Assembly: GCA_963700925.1 (NCBI GenBank)
Contig: OY969553.1
Location: 4,464,001 to 4,528,000, forward strand
Direction of reading: 5' to 3'
Length of the DNA: 64,000 nt
DNA from: CAWJMD01 sp963700925
GTDB lineage: Bacteria; Actinomycetota; Actinomycetes; Actinomycetales; CAWJMD01
The notes beneath the pieces are model-generated. The model was not told the DNA's origin and searched no databases. It worked only from the letters and a program-made list of their open reading frames with translations. The position numbers and the translations under genes were made by a program. Position 1 is the first letter of the stretch. Each line of letters opens with the position of its first letter. This document shows, in pieces, positions 48,085 through 55,213 of the stretch.

Positions 48085-49236
48085 GTGCGCCTGCTCCACA
48101 CCTCCGACTGGCACCTGGGACGTTCGTTCCACCAGGTGGCCATGCTCGGCGCCCAGGAGCAGTTCCTCGACCACCTGGTCGAGACCGTCCGCGCCGAGCG
48201 CGTCGACGCCGTCGTCGTGGCCGGCGACGTCTACGACCGAGCCCTGCCGCCCGTCGACGCCGTCTCCCTGCTCGACGACGCCCTCGACCGGCTGGTCGAC
48301 ACTGGCGCAAGGGTTCTGGTGACCAGCGGCAACCACGACTCGGCGCAGAGGCTCGGGTTCGGCGGACGTCGAAGCGCGCGCGCGGGACTGCATCTGCGCA
48401 CGCGGGTCGACACGATGGCCGAGCCCCTGATGCTGGAGGACCGACACGGCCCGGTCGCGCTGTACGGCGTGCCCTACCTCGAGCCGGGTGTCGTCCACGA
48501 CAACCTCGGTGTCGGACGGAGTCACGCCCAGGTGCTCGGCGCCGCTCTGCAGCGCGTCCGCGCCGACCTTGGCCGCCGCGGATCCGGTTCAGGCACGCGG
48601 TCCGTCGTTGCCGCCCATGCGTTCGTCACGGGGGCCGAACCGAGCAGCAGCGAGCGTGACATCCGCGTCGGCGGCGTCGACTCCGCCCCCCGCTCGACGT
48701 TCGACGGCATCGACTACGTGGCGCTCGGGCACCTGCACGGCCCACAGCGCGTCAGCGAGTCGGTGCGGTACAGCGGCTCCCCGCTGCCGTACTCGTTCTC
48801 CGAGCGAGATCACGTCAAGGGGTCGTGGCTCGTCGACCTCGACGCGGGTGGCGTCGCCGCGGTCGAGAAGGTTGAGGCGCCGGTGCACCGCCGGCTGGCG
48901 GTCCTGCGCGGGCGCCTGGACGACCTGCTCTCCGACCCTGCGCACGCGCACGCCGAGGCGGCGTTCTGCCAGGTGGTCATCACCGACTCCGAGCGTCCCC
49001 GAGAGCCGATGCAGCGGCTGCGTGCCCGCTTCCGGCACACCGTGTCTTTGGTCATCGAGCCGGAGGGCCGTGCGACCGAGCAGCGCCCGTACGCGCAGCG
49101 GGTCAGGGGCCTCGGCGACGCGGAGCTGTGCTGTGCGTTCCTCGACGATGTGCGTGGACGCGGTGCGTCCGACGCCGAGCGCGAGCTGTTCGGTCTCGCC
49201 CTCGAGGCCGGGCGAGCCATCGAGGCGGCCCGATGA
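48085..49236 (+). CDS. sbcD: Exonuclease subunit SbcD
   Basis: A 383-residue nuclease of the Mre11/SbcD group that, with SbcC, cleaves hairpins and DNA ends. Metallophosphatase motifs are clear: LLHTSDWHLGRSFH, VVVAGDVYDRALPP, VLVTSGNHDSAQRLG and YVALGHLHGPQRV. GTG 48085 is preferred (leaderless -10). The stop TGA overlaps the ATG of sbcC (ATGA), so the complex partners are translated in a coupled manner. Confidence 0.95.
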   Translation: MRLLHTSDWHLGRSFHQVAMLGAQEQFLDHLVETVRAERVDAVVVAGDVYDRALPPVDAVSLLDDALDRLVDTGARVLVTSGNHDSAQRLGFGGRRSARAGLHLRTRVDTMAEPLMLEDRHGPVALYGVPYLEPGVVHDNLGVGRSHAQVLGAALQRVRADLGRRGSGSGTRSVVAAHAFVTGAEPSSSERDIRVGGVDSAPRSTFDGIDYVALGHLHGPQRVSESVRYSGSPLPYSFSERDHVKGSWLVDLDAGGVAAVEKVEAPVHRRLAVLRGRLDDLLSDPAHAHAEAAFCQVVITDSERPREPMQRLRARFRHTVSLVIEPEGRATEQRPYAQRVRGLGDAELCCAFLDDVRGRGASDAERELFGLALEAGRAIEAAR

Positions 49237-52200
49237 GGCTGCACCGGCTGAGCGTGCAGGCGTTCGGGCCGTTCGCCGGACGGGTGGACGTGGACGTCGA
49301 CGCCCTCTCGGAGCAAGGTCTGTTCCTCCTCCACGGCCAGACCGGGTCGGGCAAGACGAGCCTGCTCGACGCGGTGTGCTTCGCCCTCTACGGCGCCGTT
49401 CCCGGAGACCGGTCGACCGCGGGCCACCTGCGCAGCGACCACGCGGCCGCTGGTACACCGCCCGAGGTGGTCTGCGAGCTCAGCATCGGCGAGCGGCGGT
49501 TCGAGGTCACCCGGTCACCGGCCTGGGAACGGCCGAAGAAGAAGGGCACGGGCACGACGACGCAACAGGCGGCTGTTCTGGTGCGCGAGCTCGTCGACGG
49601 CGAGTGGGTGGCCCTCGCCAACCGCCTCGACGAGGCCGGCCTATTGCTCTCGTCAGCGCTCGGCATGGGGATGAGCCAGTTCACCCAGGTGGTTCTGCTG
49701 CCGCAAGGCGACTTCGCCTCGTTCCTTCGCGCGGGCGCCGATGACCGGAAACGACTGTTGGAGAAGCTGTTCGGCACGGAGACCTTCTCCCAGGTCGAGG
49801 ACTGGCTCGCGTCGCGACGACGCGAAGCCGCCGAGCAGCTGCGTGAGTCCGCCGAGGCGACCGCACGTCTCCGAGCCAGGGTGGAACAAGCCTCGGCCTC
49901 ACTCCCCGCGCTGGCGCGTGCCGTGCGGGTCGACGGCGAGCCGCACGACGGGCGTCCGGAGACTGCTGATGCCGAGTCCGACCCGGCGGAGCGGACCCCT
50001 CTCGACCATGCGGAGGCGAGCCTTCTGCGTGCCGAGCACCTGCACGAGGCAGTGCGCCAGGCCGCGGGCCGGGCGCGTGACGACCTCGACTCCCGGCGCA
50101 CGCTGAGCCAGAACGAGGTGGCGCGCCACGACCGCTGGACCCGTTGTGCTGACGCGCGCCGCGAACATGCTCGCCTGACCCAGCGGGCAGAGGCCGTCGC
50201 CGACATGCGGCGCCGCATCGACGACGCCCGGGCCGCAGCCGGACTGCGCGGGCACCTCGAGCAGCTCGTCGCCGCGGAGAGCACGAGGAGCCTGGCGCTG
50301 GCCAGGGTCACGACTGCCGCACAAGCCGTCTCAGACCTCGGCATCGACGACGCGCTCGGTGACCGTCCGGCGGCTGACCCGGGCTCTGGCGCTCGCACGC
50401 TGTCGGTACTGCAGTCAGGCATCTCGCAGCGGCGTGAGCATCTGGGCCGCCTGGTCGAGCTGGTGGCACTCGAGGAGGAGCACTCCGCGCGTGTTGTCCT
50501 GCGGCAAGGGGTGACTGACGAGCTCGACGCGGTCGAGGCCCGGGTTGCGGCCGCCTCGCACGCCGCCGACGAGCGGGTCGCCCGACGCGGCTCGCTCGGC
50601 CGGCGCCGCGACCAGCTGACCGACCAGGCGAGTCTGGCTCCTGCTGCGGCGGCCGACCTGGCGCGCGCGATGAAGGCGGTGCTGGCGGCCCGCGACGCGG
50701 CCCGCCAGCAGGAACGAGTGAGCACCGCCGAGGCCGAGCATCTCGATGCCGGGCAGCGAAGCATGGCCTTGCGCACGGCGCATCTCGACCTGCTGCAGCA
50801 GCGCCTCGAGGGGATGGCGGGCGAGCTCGCCACGGCACTGTGCGACGGTGCGCCCTGCCCGGTGTGCGGAGGCACCGAGCACCCTTCGCCCGCCGCCGAA
50901 GGAGCGCCGGTCGACCTCGCCGACGTCGAGGCCGCTCGCGCGACGGCAGACCGGGCGCAGGCCGCGGTCGACGCCGCCGCGCGCACCGTCGCCGAGCGCG
51001 GGGCGGCACTCGCCGCCGCCCGCACCGCGTCCGGCGGGCTCACAGCCGACGCTGCCGACGCGGAGGTCCGCAGGCTGCGGCAGCTCGTGCATGACACCGA
51101 CGAGGCGGCCACCGGCCTCGGGCTGGTGATGGACGAGCTCGCAGCACTCGATCCTCTCGACGAGCAGGCCGCCACCGAGCTGACGGAGCTGCAGACGCAT
51201 CGCGACGAGGCGCGCCGACACCTCGCGGAGCTCGCAGCCCGCATCGACGACGTCGAGCAGCGGCTGGCCGCGGCGCGGGGCGAGGAGCCCACCGTCCAGC
51301 GACGGCACGCCCGGCTGGTGGTCGAGATCGAGGCGATGGAGCACCTGACGGCAGCCGTCATCGACCTGAAGCCCGCCGAGTCGCACCTGCGAGCGGCCCG
51401 CGCGACGTCGCGAGCAGCCGCGGCCGATTGCGGCTTCCCCGACCTGGAGACCGCGCGGACGGCCGCCCTCGACGCGGAGACGGTGAGACGACTCGAGGCA
51501 GAGGTGGTCACGCACGACAAGGCCCTGGACGCCGTGGTGGCGCGCCTCTCCGAGCCCGACCTCGTGCTCGCGGCAGATGAGTTCGGCTCTGACGTGCTCG
51601 GTGCTGATGAGCTCGACACGGACATGGTCGGCGCCCAGGGGCCCGACCTCCTCAGGTCGGCGGAGAGGCTGCCGCCTGCCCGTCTTGCCGTGGTCGAGGC
51701 CGAGCGCACACTGGTCGCTGCGCAGGCCCGGGTCACGACGGCCTCGACGGCGGTGCGGGACCTGACCGGGCTCGTCGCCCAGGTGCGCGACCTGCAGAAG
51801 GCCACCGAGCCCCTCCTCGAGCGCTTCACCGTGATCGACGCCTTGACCGGTTGCGTGCTCGGAACGGCCGGCGACAACACCAAGCGGATGCGTCTCTCGG
51901 CCTACGCGCTGGCAGCACGGCTCGAGCAGGTTGCGGAGGCCGCGACCGACCGGCTGACGGCGATGTCCGACGGCCGCTACGCCCTCCAGCACTCAGACGG
52001 GCGCGGACGGGGCGGCGCGCGCTCTGGGCTGGGCCTCCAGGTGGTCGACCACTGGACGAACCAGGTGCGCGAGACCGGCAGCCTGTCCGGCGGCGAAACG
52101 TTCCTCGCGTCTCTGGCCCTGGCGCTCGGCCTGGCCGATGTCGTGCAGGCGGAGGCCGGCGGCCTGAGCATCGAGACGCTGTTCGTGGACGAGGGCTTCG

Positions 52201-52376
52201 GCACCCTCGACGAGGAGACCCTCGACCAGGTGATGACGACCCTCGACGGCCTGCGTGAGGGCGGACGCGCCGTCGGTCTCGTCTCCCACGTGACCGAGCT
52301 GAGGCAGCGGATCCCCGCTCAACTCCAGGTCGTCAAGGCACCCACGGGCTCGAGCGTGGCGCAGGTGAGAGGCTGA
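49233..52376 (+). CDS. sbcC: Exonuclease subunit SbcC
   Basis: A 1047-residue SMC-like ATPase. Walker A HGQTGSGKTSLLDAV at about 35-50, followed by SQFTQVVLLPQGDFASFLRAG; long coiled coils with the zinc hook CPVCGGTEHPSP near the middle (about residue 545); the ABC signature TGSLSGGETFLASLALALG and Walker B ETLFVDEGFGTLDEETLDQVM near the C-terminus. With SbcD it forms a DNA-end nuclease. ATG 49233 overlaps the sbcD stop. Coiled coil is shorter than in E. coli SbcC (about 1048 residues; comparable), so length is normal. Confidence 0.95.
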   Translation: MRLHRLSVQAFGPFAGRVDVDVDALSEQGLFLLHGQTGSGKTSLLDAVCFALYGAVPGDRSTAGHLRSDHAAAGTPPEVVCELSIGERRFEVTRSPAWERPKKKGTGTTTQQAAVLVRELVDGEWVALANRLDEAGLLLSSALGMGMSQFTQVVLLPQGDFASFLRAGADDRKRLLEKLFGTETFSQVEDWLASRRREAAEQLRESAEATARLRARVEQASASLPALARAVRVDGEPHDGRPETADAESDPAERTPLDHAEASLLRAEHLHEAVRQAAGRARDDLDSRRTLSQNEVARHDRWTRCADARREHARLTQRAEAVADMRRRIDDARAAAGLRGHLEQLVAAESTRSLALARVTTAAQAVSDLGIDDALGDRPAADPGSGARTLSVLQSGISQRREHLGRLVELVALEEEHSARVVLRQGVTDELDAVEARVAAASHAADERVARRGSLGRRRDQLTDQASLAPAAAADLARAMKAVLAARDAARQQERVSTAEAEHLDAGQRSMALRTAHLDLLQQRLEGMAGELATALCDGAPCPVCGGTEHPSPAAEGAPVDLADVEAARATADRAQAAVDAAARTVAERGAALAAARTASGGLTADAADAEVRRLRQLVHDTDEAATGLGLVMDELAALDPLDEQAATELTELQTHRDEARRHLAELAARIDDVEQRLAAARGEEPTVQRRHARLVVEIEAMEHLTAAVIDLKPAESHLRAARATSRAAAADCGFPDLETARTAALDAETVRRLEAEVVTHDKALDAVVARLSEPDLVLAADEFGSDVLGADELDTDMVGAQGPDLLRSAERLPPARLAVVEAERTLVAAQARVTTASTAVRDLTGLVAQVRDLQKATEPLLERFTVIDALTGCVLGTAGDNTKRMRLSAYALAARLEQVAEAATDRLTAMSDGRYALQHSDGRGRGGARSGLGLQVVDHWTNQVRETGSLSGGETFLASLALALGLADVVQAEAGGLSIETLFVDEGFGTLDEETLDQVMTTLDGLREGGRAVGLVSHVTELRQRIPAQLQVVKAPTGSSVAQVRG

Positions 52377-52380
52377 GGCT

Positions 52381-52878
52381 GTGCGCGAACGAGTGGCCCT
52401 GGCGGTGATCGACCTCGACGGGGTGATGGCCGACACGCGACATCGGATGCACTTCATCGACAGGCGACGCAACTGGAGTGCCTTCTTCGCCGCGGCCGTC
52501 GACGACCCGCCGCACCCGGAGGGCCTCGCAGCTGCCAGGACGGCGGTCGACGCCGGCCTGACCGTCCTCTACCTGTCGGGTCGTCCCGAACGCTGCCGCC
52601 GCGACACCGAGCGCTGGCTCCGCGAGCACGGCGCCCCCGAGGGCAAGGTGATGCTGCGCCCTTCGGGCGACAGCCGGTCGGCCGACCAGCTGAAGGTGTC
52701 CATGCTGCGCAACCTGGCGCGTCGCTACGACCTGCGCCTTCTCGTGGACGACGACCCGCGCGTGATCGCGGCGGTGCAGGCGGCCACCCCTCCTCTGGTC
52801 GACGCCGTCCTGCAGGCCGACTGGCAGCCCTACACCCCGGCCATGGGCAGAGCGCAGCACGACGCCGGTCGCACCTGA
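52381..52878 (+). CDS. HAD-superfamily phosphatase (polynucleotide kinase 3'-phosphatase-like)
   Basis: A 165-residue HAD-fold protein. Motif I is VIDLDGVMADTRHRMHF (DxDG), motif II lies in LTVLYLSGRPERCRRDTERWL, and motif IV in LRLLVDDDPRVIAAV (DDD). The pattern resembles the phosphatase half of T4 polynucleotide kinase. GTG 52381 is 4 nt after the sbcC stop, so the gene is probably in the sbcDC transcript; a role in cleaning DNA ends for that complex is an inference. Confidence 0.85.
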   Translation: MRERVALAVIDLDGVMADTRHRMHFIDRRRNWSAFFAAAVDDPPHPEGLAAARTAVDAGLTVLYLSGRPERCRRDTERWLREHGAPEGKVMLRPSGDSRSADQLKVSMLRNLARRYDLRLLVDDDPRVIAAVQAATPPLVDAVLQADWQPYTPAMGRAQHDAGRT

Positions 52879-52883
52879 CTGAC

Positions 52884-52910
52884 CAATCCGACTCCGTCGC
52901 GGCGCCGAAG
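52884..52910 (+). promoter_or_regulatory. SigK-type promoter candidate upstream of sigK
   Basis: CAATCC (52884-52889) and CCGAAG (52905-52910), 15 nt apart, resemble the CCATCC/CCGAAT elements of mycobacterial SigK targets. Autoregulation would fit. The spacer is shorter than the usual 16-17, so this is tentative. Confidence 0.35.
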
Positions 52911-52984
52911 CACCGGTACAGAGCGAGGCAGGCACACCACAGGTCACCTGGTTGTGCGGGCCGGTCAGGAGCCGAGGTGGCATC

Positions 52985-53614
52985 GTGTCGGATGTGAGTT
53001 TCCTGCGGGCTGACCGCCGCTCGACCGGCAGCCGCTCAGCTGCCGCGTCGGCGTCCGGCGCGACGCCCGAGCAGCAGCTCGCCGCCGACATGGCACTCGT
53101 GGCTCGAGGCGACGAGGACGCTTTCGCGCGGGTCTACGACGCGATCGCGGGCCCGGTGTACGGACTGGTGCTCCGCGTCCTGCGCGACCGCTCTCAGTCC
53201 GAGGAGGTGGCCCAGGAGGTGCTGGTCGAGGTGTGGCGCCAGGCCACGCGCTTCGATCCCGCCAGGGGCAGCGTGAAGGGGTGGGTGCTGACGATGGCTC
53301 ACCGTCGGGCCGTCGACCGCGTTCGCTCCGCGCAGGCGGCGACCAACCGGGAGGCCAAGGTCGCCTGGTCGAGCACCGAACGGGAGTACGACGAGGTCTC
53401 GGAGGCGGTCGAGCTGCGGATGGAGTCGCAGCAGGTCCGCAGGTCGCTCGGCGCCCTGACCGAGCTGCAGCGCGAGGCCATCAGGCTCGCCTACTACGGC
53501 GGCTACACGCACCGTGAGGTGTCCGAGCTGCTCGACGTGCCGCTGGGAACCGTCAAGACTCGGCTGCGCGACGGACTGATCCGGCTGCGAGACGAGATGG
53601 GGGTGAGTGCCTGA
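52985..53614 (+). CDS. sigK: ECF sigma factor SigK
   Basis: A 209-residue ECF sigma factor. Sigma-2 at about 45-115 (DEDAFARVYDAIAGPVYGLVLRVLRDRSQSEEVAQEVLVEVW), sigma-4 at about 150-200 (LTELQREAIRLAYYGGYTHREVSELLDVPLGTVKTRLRDGLIRLRD). It matches SigK and its group-19 relatives and overlaps the RskA gene by TGATG. GTG 52985 gives the family-like start. A SigK-like promoter lies about 75 nt upstream. Confidence 0.92.
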   Translation: MSDVSFLRADRRSTGSRSAAASASGATPEQQLAADMALVARGDEDAFARVYDAIAGPVYGLVLRVLRDRSQSEEVAQEVLVEVWRQATRFDPARGSVKGWVLTMAHRRAVDRVRSAQAATNREAKVAWSSTEREYDEVSEAVELRMESQQVRRSLGALTELQREAIRLAYYGGYTHREVSELLDVPLGTVKTRLRDGLIRLRDEMGVSA

Positions 53615-54351
53615 TGAGTGAGGACAGCAAGTCCACCGACCAGTCGACTCTGACCGGTGCCTACGCCCTCGACGCCGTCGACGACGTGGAGCGCGCACAG
53701 GTGGAGCGGCTTCTGCGTCAGTCGCCCGAGGCCGCCGCCGAGGTGGCGTCGTTCCACGAGACGGCAGCCCGGCTGGGTGCAGCCACCGCGACGACGCCCC
53801 CAGCTTCGCTCCGCAACGCGGTGCTGGCCGAGATCGGCACCACGCGCCAGGTGCCTCCCGTCACGGAGCCTGCGCCCGCGCGCCGGCCGGCAGAGGGAGC
53901 CAGTCGCAGCGCAGTGCGGTGGCTGTCCGTTGCGGCGGCTTGCCTGCTCGCCGTTTCGATCGGACTGGGCGCCTGGGCTCTCGACCTCCGTGGCGAAGTC
54001 GAGCAGAACCGGACTGTCGCAGAGGCGATCTCGAGCGCTCTGGCCGACCCCGACCGCGCGATGATGGCGACTGAGTTCGCCGGCGGGACGGCCATGCTGG
54101 TGGTGGCGCAGGACCGCGTCGTGGTGGTCGGAAACGGCGTGGAGTCACCTCCGGCGGGCCACGAGTACCAGCTGTGGATGCTGGACGAGAACGACGTCCC
54201 CCGTCCGTCCGTGACGCTCGCCGCCACGGGTGACGGTGGCTACTTCGCCGAGACGTCCGGCTACCGGGCAGGCGAGAGGATGGCCGTGACCATCGAGCCA
54301 GAGGGCGGCTCGCAGGCACCGACGACGGATCCGGTCTTCGTTGCCGGCTGA
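53614..54351 (+). CDS. rskA: Anti-sigma-K factor RskA
   Basis: A 245-residue anti-sigma factor. The N-terminal cytoplasmic zinc-free ASD (LTGAYALDAVDDVERAQVERLLRQSPEAAAEV) binds SigK, a single TM segment lies at about 105-125 (WLSVAAACLLAVSIGLGAWALDL), and the extracytoplasmic RskA domain follows (AGGTAMLVVAQDRVVVVGNG, GHEYQLWMLDEND). Regulated proteolysis would release SigK. The ATG at 53614 overlaps the sigK stop; translation is coupled. Confidence 0.93.
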   Translation: MSEDSKSTDQSTLTGAYALDAVDDVERAQVERLLRQSPEAAAEVASFHETAARLGAATATTPPASLRNAVLAEIGTTRQVPPVTEPAPARRPAEGASRSAVRWLSVAAACLLAVSIGLGAWALDLRGEVEQNRTVAEAISSALADPDRAMMATEFAGGTAMLVVAQDRVVVVGNGVESPPAGHEYQLWMLDENDVPRPSVTLAATGDGGYFAETSGYRAGERMAVTIEPEGGSQAPTTDPVFVAG

Positions 54352-54364
54352 CCGCGAAGAGCTG

Positions 54365-55213
54365 GTGCCGGCTCTGTTGTCGACCGGCACTTCGACGCCT
54401 CGAGCTCCGGCAGGCATCGTCGCCAGGCTCAGGGCGGCGGGTTGTGTCTACGCCGACGACGAGGCGCGCCTGCTGGTCTCGGCGGCACTGACAGAGCCCG
54501 CCCTCCGAACGATGGTTGACCAACGGGTCGCCGGCGCCCCTCTCGAGCACATCGTCGGCTGGGCGGAGTTCTGCGACCTGCGCGTGGTCGTCGATCCCGG
54601 TGTCTTCGTACCCCGCCGCCGCACCGAATTCCTGGTCCAACAGGCGGTTGCCGTGACGCGCCGCCCTCCCGGGCGGCTGGGGCCGCGAGCCGTCGCCGTC
54701 GACCTGTGCTGCGGTTCCGGGGCCGTGGGTGCTGCACTGGCCGCGGCGCTGCCGGTCGTGCTGCATGCCGTCGACATCGAACCTGCTGCCGTACGGTGCG
54801 CCCGCCGCAATCTCCTCGAGGTGGGCGGGGGTGGCGGTGCCCAGGTGTACGAGGGCGACCTCTACGAGCCGCTGCCCGCCGGTCTCAGGGGTCACGTGGA
54901 CGTCCTGGTGGCCAACACGCCCTACGTGCCCTCTGAGGCGGTGGCGCTGATGCCTCCCGAGGCGCGCCTGCACGAGCCGCGGGTTGCCCTCGACGGCGGT
55001 GCAGACGGTCTCGACGTGCAGCGGCGCGTGGCCGCCGAGGCGTCGCAGTGGCTCGCGCCGGGCGGCCACCTGCTCGTCGAGACGAGCGACCGTCAGGCCG
55101 AGGAAGCTGCAGAGGTGTTCAGCCGCAACGGACTTGCGTCACGAGTTGTCGCCTCCGAGGAGCTGGACGCCACCGTCGTGGTCGGTCGGCTCAGTCCTCG
55201 GCCAGCTCGCTGA
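54365..55213 (+). CDS. PrmC/HemK-like protein N5-glutamine methyltransferase
   Basis: A 282-residue SAM-dependent methyltransferase. The PrmC-type N-terminal helical domain is short; the SAM loop is AVDLCCGSGAVGAALAAALPV, acidic ribose site HAVDIEPAAVRCARRN and the catalytic NPPY-like motif is VANTPYVPSE (NTPY). This form is common in actinobacteria beside the true PrmC and is annotated as putative N5-glutamine methyltransferase; substrate not proven. A TTG at 54341 overlapping rskA is an alternative start. The 3' end overlaps the convergent gcvP by 23 bp. Confidence 0.85.
   Translation: MPALLSTGTSTPRAPAGIVARLRAAGCVYADDEARLLVSAALTEPALRTMVDQRVAGAPLEHIVGWAEFCDLRVVVDPGVFVPRRRTEFLVQQAVAVTRRPPGRLGPRAVAVDLCCGSGAVGAALAAALPVVLHAVDIEPAAVRCARRNLLEVGGGGGAQVYEGDLYEPLPAGLRGHVDVLVANTPYVPSEAVALMPPEARLHEPRVALDGGADGLDVQRRVAAEASQWLAPGGHLLVETSDRQAEEAAEVFSRNGLASRVVASEELDATVVVGRLSPRPAR

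Noticed and set aside
49388..51883. A long open frame (over 800 codons) on the minus strand inside sbcC
   Set aside because: It is antisense to a well-supported gene, is Ser/Arg/Ala-rich without any motif, and arises from high G/C at codon third positions.
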